Positions 11,581-23,659 of a DNA stretch of 64,000 bases are shown piece by piece. Under the pieces are notes generated by a model. The model searched no databases and was not told the DNA's origin. It was given only the letters and a program-made list of their open reading frames with translations. Source of the stretch: Lingula anatina. Taxonomy: Eukaryota; Brachiopoda; Lingulata; Lingulida; Lingulidae. The DNA lies in contig NW_019775402.1 in assembly GCF_001039355.2 (NCBI RefSeq), positions 354,080 through 418,079 of the forward strand. Reading direction: 5' to 3'. Within the stretch, counting starts at the first letter, position 1. Each line of letters begins with the position of its first letter. The translations under genes were made by a program, and so were the position numbers.

Positions 11581-14500
11581 ATGGCTGAAACACAGATAAT
11601 GGTTCGACGAAATTTGCCAGGCACAAAATATGAGGTTTGTTGCACTTTATGGTTCTGGATTGCAATAGATAGCTCTGCATCAATAAGTTTCGATATTTCT
11701 ATCACAGTCTCAAGTCATTCGGTTATTTTTTCATGCTTTCTGACATCGATTTTGTTTATAAAAATCCCTCACCTAGCCCAAATAATGACAGTTCTTGCTG
11801 ATTTATAAATGTGTAATGTCTTCAACTGACTGTTAATGTAACCAGGTTTTGTAGTAACTTGGTCAGCATGGATAAATGATAAATGAACAGAAAATGAATA
11901 CATTTCTTAAGATCAAAGTCTGTTTTAAATTAAAGTTTGATGTGTTGTTAAATGAAGAAACTGATAGGCTAGCCACTTGACGTGAGAAACTTTCATACAT
12001 GTATTATGTGATTTACCTTAGGAATGGTGTAACTGGCCTGATGAGACGTTTGAAGAGATGGACAGCACTCTGGCAGTGCAGCAGGTTTGTGGCTGGATGG
12101 GTCTACCACTAGTACAGTGTGTGACAGAGAGCGTATGTGTGTGTGTGTGTATGTGAGTGAGAGTGTGTGCATGCATGTATGTGTGAAAGAGAGACAAAGA
12201 GAGATAGTCTGGGTGGGCATACTCTTGAGAGAGAGAAACGTATAAATGAAATGATTTGCATTGCAATTTCGTGAATTCCATTCAAGACATAGTGTCACTT
12301 TTTTACAGACAAATAACTTGTGTGTACATGTATATTAATAGAGTTTAAAACTTAGTTACATCTCATAATGAAGTACTGCTCTGAAGACGATTAAACATGC
12401 AAGAAGTGAATGTGATTCTATTATTCCTAACATAAACACATACCTAGCCCATCTTCATAAGAAATAATGTGAGAAGTATGAAGAGTCAATATTATTGAAT
12501 ATTATTATTTTATTATTGAATGTCCCCATATGAATGTTATATCTGTTCTTCCACTCAGTATATCCAGCAGTCAATAAGAAAGGACATTCAGAATGTTGAG
12601 AACATCCTCACTCCCCCAGAGAGCCAGGATGAAGGGGTGTGGAAGTATGAACACCTAAGGTACTAGACAGGTTTCCCACGTATCTCCCTGGGGAGTCGCG
12701 CTATATTGCCATCAACTTAACCCATTTAAATGTCTGTCACACCTACCAAATCAGCTAGGGGGTAGAGATAAAATATTTACTTTAAATATGACATCTAGCT
12801 ATTTTCAGAGGCCTCGAATTTTGACAAAAATAGATATAGTTTATAATGGGGATGCTAAACCCATTGAACTGTGTTTTTTCTATACTTTCAGGCAGTTTTG
12901 TATGGAGTTGAATGGACTGGCCGTCAAACTCCAGGTAGAGGTTAGTTGCTTATCCTGCTGCTTGTACTGGCATTGCTGCAGTCCTTCCTTTACATTTATG
13001 GTTCTGTTCACATCTGAACTAACTAAGACCAGATAAAGCATAAATGGTGTCGCCATATGACAGAGTGATTCCAGTGTCCATTCGAACTTTTTAATGTAAA
13101 TTTTATAAAACTGTACTTGGCATATACACTTATGTCTTGGTTCTGGTGATGTCATTTGGATTACTGGTGTGATCAAAGTTAGTCCTTTTGTGAAAACTGC
13201 CTGTCTTTTACCTTCACCATGGTACCCTAGCAACCAAGTATCAACCCCAACTTCAAAATGTCATACTGCATATATATATCCTCACCATATGTGCCTTTGC
13301 AATCCTTCTGCTGGTCTAGCAATAAAAGCATAGCTGTTAGGTTTGGCAGCAGGGTTTTAGTCAGAGTCCAAATTCATTTTCTTACTGATAGAGGTCGTCT
13401 AGGTTCTATTTGCTCCAATCATAAGAATCTGAAAGAAAATGGCTGTCTGAAATTGACATGGAAAGCAAAAAAAAAAAAAGAATTTGGACTGGCTAATATC
13501 CCGCTTTGCAGCAGTCTGAGGGTGAATGTCGAGAGGGCTACATGAAATGGTCATTCATATCTTCAGGATATTTGATTGACTGTCAATGTTTTTTTTTTTT
13601 TTTCTTTTTTTTGGGGGGGGGGATAATTAACTGTACACAATGTGTTCAATTGTCAGAATAAGTTTTGCAAGTTTCACAATTAAATTTATTTGACTTGAAA
13701 TCTAGTTTAAAAGAAAATGTAATAAAGTGGTGAATTTAAAAATTAAACTTTTAAAAGTATAATTTGAAACTTACTAATTAAATGAAATAGCACAGTTTTG
13801 CATTGGAGTAAAATTCCCCTACTCACTCCATTTTATTATCAATTTGCCTGTTGTTTCCAGAATGAATGTAACCCCGAGACGTGTACCCAGATGACAGCTA
13901 CTGAACAGTGGATATTCTTGTGTGCTGCTCACAAGACACCAAAAGAGGTGAGATGATTCTCTTCTTCATCAATTATATTCGCGGTATATATATCAAGAAC
14001 CTTTGATTATTGTAGCTAATTAAAAGAGAGCAAGAATTTATTTTATTATTGTATTTTATTCTATTGTTTTATTATTTTATGATCATATTTTATTAAGTAT
14101 TTATTTTACTTTTATATATTTATTTTTTCATTTACATGTGAATGTGCATTTTGAAATATGATGAGCAATGTGCATAGAGTGACCTATGTGTGAGAAATCC
14201 TGTTCTCAAATCATCTTTTTTTTTTTAAATCAGGCAATACAGCAGACATTAAATTTTGTCACCTTGACACATATTTGTTGTAAAGAATGTGAATTTTTGT
14301 TCCTTTTCCAGTGTCCTGCCATAGACTACACTAGACACACTCTAGATGGCGCTGCTTGTCTATTAAATAGTAACAAATACTTTCCCAGCAGGCAAGTGAT
14401 GATAAATTTGAATTCAAATATATATGTTAATTCCTTTAAAGATGCATATGATTCTGATATGAAGTCAATTTTTTGCCACAAAAGCCAGCCAAATGCCAGC

Positions 14501-15302
14501 GTATAGTTTCAAATAATATAACTAAGAGAATTACCAAAAGACGGCATTTAATATTACCCCCAAAATAATTTTGAATGTAATGACATTTTGAAAACTTGCA
14601 GGGTTAGCATCAAGGAATCCTCGGTGGCAAAATTGGGCTCCGTATGTCGGAGAGTCTACAGAATATTTTCTCATGCCTACTTCCATCATAGGTCACTATT
14701 TGATGAATTTGAGGTAAGGTTTCAAAACATGATCCTATACAAATATTTTGTCTTTTCTTACAGGAAAAAAATTCTCTACAAATTTTTTATTGCCTTATAA
14801 TGTTACCTTTCTTTGATTTTTGATTATTTATAAAGTTATCATTTAACAAGAAAGGAAAGATAATTCTGTAGATTGAACAATGACTTGTTCACATTGTTGT
14901 TATCAATATTTGTGTCTCTGTAAGTATTATTTTTCAAAATAAATAAATAAATAAATAAATGCAGATTAATTTCACAGTAGATGAAATGATAAGATAAAAA
15001 GTGCTAAAAAAGAATAAGAACAGTGGACATACACAGATATTTACAAGACAATTGCCATTGCTTTAGCCCTCTTTATTCAGATATTAAATTCTCTGTGACA
15101 CAGCCTCATACAGACATACTTCACTGTTTGACTTTCATCCAACAAATGATATGATATGAATCAATTTATATTTCAGAATGAAACAGCTCTGTGCAAGCGG
15201 TTCACACTCTTTGTCACCAAGTATAATCTCATGTCCAAGGACAATCTCATAGTTCCAATTCTGGAGGACCAACAGGAAGGTGCCAACGAAAGTGAGGCTT
15301 GA
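11581..15302 (+). CDS. MOB4: MOB4 / phocein, 8 exons
   Basis: MOB-family adaptor and subunit of the STRIPAK phosphatase-kinase complex. Exons: 11581-11634, 12022-12084, 12559-12659, 12892-12934, 13861-13947, 14312-14391, 14602-14713, 15177-15302. They join in frame to 221 residues (human 225). Blocks nearly identical to human include [36 protein letters not shown] and [15 protein letters not shown]. The zinc ligands expected for the MOB fold are present as C90/C95 (ECNPETC) and H167/H172 (HAYFHH). The donor after the 14312-14391 exon is GC rather than GT (AG|GCAAGT); the GC call is needed to keep the frame. Termination is at 15300-15302 and an AATAAA follows at 15791-15796. Confidence 0.96.
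12130..12180. repeat. (GT)n-rich tract after MOB4 exon 2
   Basis: Imperfect GT repeat in the intron that follows the exon ending at 12084, about 50 bases downstream of the donor. Confidence 0.75.
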
Positions 15303-15790
15303 AAGTGGAGATGGTCTGATTCACTCAGTGGATGTGACTTTGCAGAGCATGTGCTGTGAAAAAGAGGCTCGAAAATGGAGATCGTCAAATGTGCTTTATG
15401 ACGTGAACTGAGCAGAGTACCTGTTTTGAAAAGGAGGCTTGATCATATGACCTGCATAAAGATTGAGAGTTTTGCGCTTTCATTGAAATACCAATAAATG
15501 TGGCACTTCTTTAAACAGTCACAGAAGTCTGCTGTGCCGTATTAGAAAGTTCCACTAAATACTGAAAATGTAACAAAACAGTTTTTTTAACAAAAAGGCC
15601 ACCAGGAATCCTGTGATGTGGTGCGCTGTAAAAAGATGAAAATGTACATTAATTTAAAAGTAGTTGATTTAAGTGTAAGTTAAATATTCGTATGAACAAC
15701 CACGAAAAAGAAACCATGTGACCTGTGTCTTTTATTTATTATAAATTTTGTTAGTGTAAGTGTTAATTTAATCCTATATAAATGTAATGA

Positions 15791-15796
15791 AATAAA
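15791..15796 (+). terminator. Likely polyadenylation signal of MOB4
   Basis: Canonical AATAAA about 490 bases downstream of the MOB4 stop codon and the best-placed one before the next gene. Confidence 0.5.
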
Positions 15797-16203
15797 TTGA
15801 AACGGTGAAAACATTTCAAAGTACAGGTATCATTAATGAAAAAGAACGCATCAGCACTCTGCTTTCTCATGTACCTCTTTAAAGGGAAAAATAATTTCCA
15901 AAGAACGGCCAAAAGCATCAAAGTACACTTATCAAACTGAAAGAGTTAAAAGAAACACATTTGAAAGGGTAGAATTTAATGGCCATGCTGAACATTGCAG
16001 GGAGGCATTATGTCTCCATCTCGAAAAGAGGACCTGGGTTTGGTTAAGCCATAATGTCACGCAACCAACAAAAATAAATAAATAAAAACGCATTTTCAAA
16101 GTTAACATATTTGATATTGCGTGACAGGGCATATGAATCGGCTTTCCTAGGTCGAATGACAAACTGGGGCGGTATTGTCATAGAAAATATAGGGTTTTTA
16201 TTA

Positions 16204-16204
16204 N
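16204..16204. other. Single-N assembly join
   Basis: A lone N interrupts otherwise clean sequence. Coding sequence of the next gene begins right after it, so its 5' part is probably missing or displaced here. Confidence 0.8.
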
Positions 16205-16205
16205 C

Positions 16206-18515
16206 TCCACTCTGGCTGAAGGATACGACAGGTTTTTCGAAGTCGCCACAAGGCTCTTCGTACGCGAGTCGTACAAAGATAAGGTCTGCAAAGGTTACGA
16301 CACCGTGCCGTTCCTTCGAAAGGTCTGTGAGACAGGATTTGATGTGGCGTCAATGGCGAATGATATCCTAGAAAATGTCCAAGAGTTCCTCGTGAAATGT
16401 ATTGCACAACCAACTTTAGACTTTGCCCAGAAAGTAATCACATCTATAACAGACGGTGCATGGAAAGCTGCCGAGGGGTTTTCAAGAGCCTGTCACAATG
16501 GGATGCACCTGGGAAATAGAATTACAACTTACATTTATCAAATCTTGGACATCGAAGCGGCTAAAGGTGGGCAAAATATAAACTTGTCTTTTGTTTTTTC
16601 TGAGTTAGCAGTATAAGAACAGTTGATAGCAGCAATAATTGGCAATTCTGGTTAAAGTTATTATCCAGTAAAACTCACGTCATCAGAAATGTTTTATGAT
16701 TTTGATCCCTTGGATGCTTTCAATCTAAACTCGGCAGCTATTTTCACTTCAATATTTCAGTGTCTACCAAGTGTTCAGCTGTTCTTTTTTTTTAAAACTA
16801 TTACCATACTTTTGAAAACATAACACAGCTTATGACATTCGGTGCTGGATTGTCCTGTTCTGTTTTCCAGCTCTTCTGTATTCTGTGTTAAAGAAGGCTG
16901 CGTACAAAGTCCATGACGTCTACGTACGTCTTCCCCGCTTTAATGGTGATCCCATACATGATGGGCTGGTGGTTGTAGCCTGGGTGGTGTGTGCCCTAGC
17001 CCAGGGGTTGGTGGTCTACTGGGCCAAGAGGAAGATCAGTCTAGGTAAAATATCTTGCCTTGTTACAAGTATGTATTATGATAAATATTTCCAGGCCTTA
17101 CCATTGCCTCTGTCTCATTAATCAACAAAGGAAATGGAAATTTTATTTTGTTTCGTTTATTATTTACACAAGAGTGAAAAATTTACACAAGAGTGAAAAA
17201 TACTTAAATCTTTTAATCGAATCATGAAAGTGGCCTAATATTTGTCCTTTTTACTGCATTAATTTCATCTTATTTTATCTTATTTTATTCTTATCTTTGT
17301 AGATAATAACATAAGAAGGGCCCGTCAAATGCGACTTCGTTTCTCCCATCCCATATCATCAGAGGATTACTATGACAGGATTGCGAGACTAATTAGAGAG
17401 GAGGATGGAAAAGATGATACAGAACGCGAGGACGCCGAACACGTTGATGAGACCGAGAGCTTTCAACATGTAGAATCCACCTCTGGTGTTACTGACAACA
17501 AGGTCAAGGACACAACCAGTTCAGCCGACGACTTTGCCAACGATTCCGGGGTGTGGGCAGACATGTCTCTTGAACACATCGTGGAGGGAGTGGAAGAGAA
17601 ACCAACGGTACCAGCGCCCTCTGCAGTTCAGCCAATGGCAGTAGAAGAGGAACTGGTCCACGCCAATCCTAAACCAGAGGTTAACGCACAGCTTCTGGTC
17701 CTGAAAGATGACACAACCATTGAGAACAGAGAGCACGCGCAGCCTGCTGAGGACACGTATAACCAAGAACAAAGTGCCTCTGGAACAACCTGTGAACAGA
17801 AGCTAGAAAGCCCTTATAAGGATGCATGCAAGGACGGGAAAGGAGGACTGAACGTTTCAAGGTCCGATGCTGTTGCTCTAGCTCCAGAGAGCGAACCCGA
17901 GCCAGCTGCTGCATCTTACATGGATAAGAACAACAATGACACAGAAAGTTACGACAAAGAACAACTCATTGAGACGGGTTTAGAGGTAAATTTTACGTTT
18001 TGTTAGCTCGATCAGACTTGTGAGTGCGAGGGCCGGAATGTTTTATATTGTCTATTTTTCTCCATCTAAAACTATAAATATTGCTTATCATGTTAATATT
18101 TTACTGAAACATTTACGATTCAATAGGTGCCTTATTTTTGTCTATGATTCTTAGCTTAGCTTACGATTGATTAAAAAGGCATCTTTATCGTTGATCTCTA
18201 GTTGTACCTGACATTATAAGGTATAAATACTAAAATAATTTTTGATTAAAAAGAGACCCTTTATTTTACTGAAAATAGTTTCAGGGAAGTGAGGAGCTCA
18301 CTTTATGCAGTGTCCCTGATGTCAAGATGGACGACGCTCGCAGAAAGTTGATAATCTCCGAGGCATTGAAGCGAATTGATTCGTGGGACCTCCCGCCCCG
18401 TCAGGCTACCGAGTCCAGCGAATCCAGTCACTGGACCAACGTCTATTTTCGCAAAATCGGCCGTGGCGCCTGGATTGTGCTGAAATACATTTTAGAACAC
18501 CCAGAGCTTTTCTAA
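16206..18515 (+). CDS. Unrecognised single-pass membrane protein, 5' partial
   Basis: I do not recognise the family. Exons: 16206-16566 (5' end cut by the N at 16204), 16871-17044, 17303-17985, 18285-18515. The phases fit exactly and give at least 482 residues to a stop at 18513-18515. The first 120 residues look helical and amphipathic. The second exon carries one hydrophobic stretch (GLVVVAWVVCALAQGLVVYW), a likely transmembrane helix followed by basic residues (AKRK). The third exon is a long acidic, Ser/Thr/Glu-rich and probably disordered region. The last exon is compact and ordered-looking (ALKRIDSWDLPP, then GRGAWIVLKYILEHPELF). The layout suggests a helical domain, a membrane anchor and an acidic tail. 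An AATAAA at 18994-18999 may end the transcript. Confidence 0.75.
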
Positions 18516-19537
18516 CTTTGTTTTGTTTTTTTTTGTTTTCTTGTGAACATTTTGCTTTCTTGTCGCTCTGGGTGTATTCACCCAACAGCATTTAACTTCC
18601 TGGTGGACAATGGTTCATGGATACTTATACTTATTTTGTTTACTGAGCTTGTAAAGAAAAACTCACCAGACGCAACTTTGTTTATAAAAAGAATAAAATC
18701 ATTACAATGGCAGTCATTTAAAGGTAACAACTTTTTTTTATAGAAACAGAATCTAGAATTTATCAACTTATGTGTTGTAGGCTACGCATAAATTTTGTAG
18801 AATGCTAAAGCAAATTCGAAGCAACAGATTTTTAAAACTATCTAAAAATCCTTACCGAAATACTTATGCTCAAGAAAATATTGGCAATGTAAACTATTTG
18901 GTCTTTATAGTAAAACCAAGAAGAAATGCTCCTTGTTTTGTGTTTGATATAATATTGCATTCCGTTGTGGACTTCAGTTCCAGAGTAAAGTTTAATAAAA
19001 TTCTGTGAATCGGATTCGTCCGAGTGTCCCTGTCCATTTGTGCAGACTTCTTTAAACCTAATATATCATGAAACTATTACATCATATCACGGTTAACTAT
19101 TCCTTCTTCCTGTACAACGTACAACAAAGCGCGATCGATCGCTGACTGCTCAAAGACGAGCAAAGTCGCGGAAGTCGTTGCTCAGTCGCACTGCGTCAAG
19201 GCAACTGGCTGGGAAAACCTGCGATTTCACCGTTAAATTGCTCAAAAATTTCTTATTAAATTTCTGTAGTTTATACGATATTGCTTTAAGTCCTGCTAAA
19301 CTATTTAAAACATGTAAAACAGACAAAATATCACTTCAAGAAATAATAATAATATATTTATTTTAAGTCTAAAATCCATAAAATGTTCAATAGACTGTAC
19401 AACATAAAAGAAGTTTATAGATAAAAATGGTTAAGATATATTTTATATAAATAAGAGCTAAACTAAATTGTAATAAACAGTAGGCCTAATTTAAAGTAAA
19501 AAATCCAAGGTTTCTTTAAAATTGTAAAATTTAAAAT

Positions 19538-19830
19538 TCATGAATAAAATGTCTTAAAAATATGAGTTTTTAATTCCTTTTTAAAAGATTCTTGTGATTC
19601 TATTTGTCTAATAAAAATTGGCAACTTATTCCATTCTACTGGTGCAGCTACACAAAATGATATGTCACCATATGATTTTAACCTTGATTTTGGAACTTTC
19701 AGTAAAAGTTTGTCACCAGACCTCAGGGATCTTTGAGGGCTATAATGTTTGACTAGATCAGTTACATATGGTGGAGCTAGATTATAAAAAGCAGCATGTG
19801 TAAAAACTAAAACCTTAAATAAAAGAAATC
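19538..19830 (-). mobile_element. LINE reverse-transcriptase C-terminal fragment
   Basis: The minus-strand translation ends in the typical tail found after the reverse-transcriptase domain of non-LTR retrotransposons: LAPPYVTDLVKHYSP, RSLRSGDKLLLKVPKSRLK, FCVAAPVEWNKLP, then SFKKELKTHIFKTFYS and a stop. Only this tail is present, as expected of a 5'-truncated insertion. The part of the open frame beyond about 19830 passes through a CA repeat and is unrelated. The clade cannot be decided from this fragment. Confidence 0.75.
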
Positions 19831-19964
19831 CCCAAAACGGTACATTATTGATTCCGTCCCAGTGATTCCCTCCGGCGTGATCTATAAAAGGCATTACGGG
19901 GATACTTCCAAAATAAGGCAAATACGTGCAATGTGCCTTATGCCCCTGTCTCTCCCCCCCCCCC

Positions 19965-19965
<1 letters not shown>

Positions 19966-20020
<55 letters not shown>
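19966..20020. repeat. (CA)n microsatellite
   Basis: Pure CA run preceded by a short C homopolymer; it yields an artefactual Cys-Val repeat open frame on the minus strand. Confidence 0.97.
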
Positions 20021-20025
<5 letters not shown>

Positions 20026-20767
20026 CAGTCCCATAGAGACTCATCACCGCATCTGATATTTCATAATATCGAGACCAGCTTTTCCTATAAACAGCGCCAT
20101 CTATAATCACATCCCGTAGGTTGTGTCCACAAATTACAATGTGTGTGCACCGGTGCAGTACGTAAACTACAATCTGTGATCATGCAAGGGCAAATTAAGG
20201 TGTGGTTTAAATATTAATATTTTGAGTATTGTAAGTAATTACTATCAGACATTCTGTTTCTAATAAGGGTATGCAATGCTGCTTTAAATAAGGTGCATAT
20301 ATCATCTTGACTACTCATGATTGCTCCATGAAGTTGAACAGTAGCACTGCCCGATAGTTGAATTACGTGTTCCATATGCACTAAAGACACGCCAGAACAG
20401 TGAATATCTAATAAATATATATGCAGTAGTTCTAAAGTACGGCAACCCACAATATTTCCACGGGGTCTAAATTCAAGGCTTGAGTCGAGAAAGGGGGATT
20501 GGATGGAAGGGGCGGGGTAAGCTCTGTTGTGAAGTTTTTTTCACTTGTGCCAGATACAGGTTTTGGTCTTGTGTCTGGTAATGTGTTTCTCATGCAAGTT
20601 AAAATGATAATTATAAGTTCACTAGATCCCGTCCCTCAAATATATTTAGAATATTTTATCACACAATTCTAATAATAAAGCATCACACAGTTTTGCAGTA
20701 TATAAAATTTTTCTTTCAGTGATGTTATATGTGAAGAAAGCAAAAGGTTCTTGAGACACATATTAAA

Positions 20768-23609
20768 ATGAAAGCAATAGGAGAGAGACTGCAGACTGTG
20801 AAAGTCAAAGGCGTAGCAACCTTAGGGCTCTGTTTACTGATAGCCTTTCTGCTACGACCCCAGGATAGTTACAAGCTTCAGCCGTCTTGGGTAAAAGAAA
20901 GGTCGGAATCAGAGACACAAGAAGATTTTGATGCTTATAATATAGATATACAGCTTCCGCCCCCTGTGATAACAGACCTTGAAAGTGATGGAGTCAATGA
21001 AGTGGTTTTGATTCTTCACAACAGTGGGGGCCAGTTTAACTTGGAGATTCTTGCCACGCCTGAAACCCCAGTGGCCAGCATTCAGCAGACTCTCCCACAT
21101 GTGGAGGTGAGAAAAGAGGTAGTAATGCCAATCGGGAAGCGAAAACACCAGAAATTTGATCAAATAAGTGTTCCTGTTGCCATGGCAACTGGATACCTGG
21201 AGGAGTATCAGTCCATGGTCCAAGTAAGAAAACAGGTAAGTTAAAATATCATATTAAATAAAAAAAAAAATTGAATTTTAATTATACGTAAGGTTTTATT
21301 TATGACGTACTGTATAATGCAGTAATGTGTAAAACATACATGTGCTGTACATGATGAGACATCTTGCAAAATAACAAATTTCCTTAATTTAATATGTTTA
21401 GGTGATCGTCATAGTAACCAGTGACTGGCGTGTACTGTGTTACGATCATGAACTCAATCTGTCTTGGCAAAAGCAGTTAATAAACACACACGGGACCAGG
21501 GGGCGCTATCATCTGAAAGCCATGGGGGCGCTAGTGTTACCACTTCAGCTGAAGAAGAACGACAAGGGAGTTATTATTGTGGGTGGATCTTATGAACATG
21601 CAACGCACGATGCTGAGGAATTAAGGTTTGTGGCTAGTTATGGAGATCACTAGAAACTATATTTTATTCACATGCCTATGCTGTTTCCTGTTCCCTGAAA
21701 CTTGAGGAGGGCATGGTAGATTTTCTGTGCAGGATTTAAAAAAACTTGTGAATCCCTTCACCAAAAAAAACATGTATAGTGCCTCTTCCTTACTCATGCC
21801 TTTCAGAAGATTCACAGAGGTGCAATGTAATTGTTAAAATATTGCTCAGAGACATTAATTTAGTGCAATTTAATTTTTATGAAATTAAAAAAAGTCTTAG
21901 TAACTCCACATATTTTCAGTGGCAAAGATAAAATGTCCAATTTATCTTCAGTTTAGTACAGTGGTGGATAGACACACCCTCCCTTTACCGTAGGAGGTAC
22001 CCCCTTTTCCCTCCCCCCCAAATTTGGTATAACAATCCCAACAAGACAAAACCAAGCAATTTTTTCTTCCGTGTGCCTTAGACATCACCATGAAATCCAC
22101 TCTCCACATCTCTTTGGTATAATTGTCATTTTGATTTTACAGATCTGGCAACATGAAGCACCGTCCACCCAAGTTAAACACAGGCACTAATGATGATGAC
22201 GACGATGACAAAGTACTTCTCACCGAGAGAGACAACTTCACTCATTTCTCCACATTTGCTCTCAGTGGTAGAAATGGATCCATCCTGTGGCACCACCTCC
22301 CTTCCGAGTTTGATGAAAAGATAGAACTACAAAAGGTGTCACCATAGTATTTTTCTACAGTTAACACAGATTGTAATTTAGCAGCAACTTGTGTTCTGCA
22401 GAAAAGGCCTGAGAATGCATAACATTAATACAAAAGAAACTAATTGTGATAATACATGAATTGAAAAGGGAACGCTACATTAACACTTAAAAAATTATAT
22501 TTTATAAAGTAGCCTCTACCTATGATTTTAGAATCTTCTTATACTTACATGTGGTTGAATTTCCAACATACTGTACAATAAATGTGTTTTGTAATGAGAT
22601 TACAAAAAATAATAATAAATAAATAAATAAAAATAATAATTCAAAATAGAAATTCATTGTTAAAATATAATTTCTTCCAGAGCATGTTTGATGCACACCA
22701 TTGGAAGTTAGGCCTGAAGAAGGGGCACATGCACACTGGAGAGGTGCCCTGGAATAATTACCACAGGGATATAGTCAGACAGCTGGTGGGTATCAGCTCT
22801 GCTCCATTAAAGACCTTGAGCCAGTTTGCACAGAGAAATATGTTTTTGAATAAGTTAGACACGCAGGTCATGCATATGGCTTAAGGGGTGTTGGAGGCTG
22901 TAAATTTCTGCAAAATTGCATGTTAAAAAGGGAAATTGATAAGCCCAATAATATTTTCATTTAATTTACTGAACTCCCAGATGAACTGTAATTTAATTGT
23001 GGTGTGCTTGTAATTTTGAGTATTTCATTACTGGCATTTTATGCCCTCCCTCCCTCCCCCCTCCGTTTTTAAATACTTCTAAATTATACTGAATTTTTTA
23101 TTCAACCCTTTCTGTTGTTTCAGCCTTACAAATGGAAAGAGGCCTCTGACACAAGAATCACAGTGGCTCGTTTCAGTCGCCATGCACAGGACGACCCATC
23201 CGAAAGTGAGGGCGACCTATTTTCTCACATTGTCAGTGGAATCGGTGATGAGCATCTTAAGGGGTATGCTTATGGTGGACAGAGGCCTCACTCTGACACT
23301 GAGCACGTGAAAGACCCCAATGTCATAGTGACACACAACCATGAGGGGCTTGAGGTGCTGAATATGTTGTCTGGGCAACCACTTACAAGGTACTGGTACC
23401 GTGGGCTCAACAGGGTGAAGATTATTTACCTAGGCCATCATTAACTTGCCACTTATATTATTATTATTATTTTTAAAAATTTTTTTAAATATGTACTTAT
23501 TTAAATTTTTTAATTTTTTAAATATGTACTTATTTATTTATTTATTTTGGTTCATAAATTGTGTTTTGTGCCTTTGCTTTTATATTAGGTGCAGATGGTA
23601 AGATTTCAC

Positions 23610-23659
<50 letters not shown>

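Larger units (their letters stand above)
18516..20767. other. Intergenic stretch with LINE remnant and (CA)n
   Basis: Apart from the likely 3' untranslated region of the preceding gene (AATAAA at 18994-18999), the LINE tail at 19538-19830 and the CA repeat, I see no gene here. The part just before 20768 should hold the promoter and 5' leader of the FG-GAP gene, but no strong motif was seen. Confidence 0.55.

Noticed and set aside
11993-12298. Minus-strand open frames opposite MOB4 exon 2
   Set aside because: They derive from a GT repeat and the antisense of a conserved coding exon.
19830-20110. N-terminal half of the open frame containing a Cys-Val repeat
   Set aside because: It is a translation of a (CA)n microsatellite and unrelated flank; only the C-terminal part is LINE-derived.
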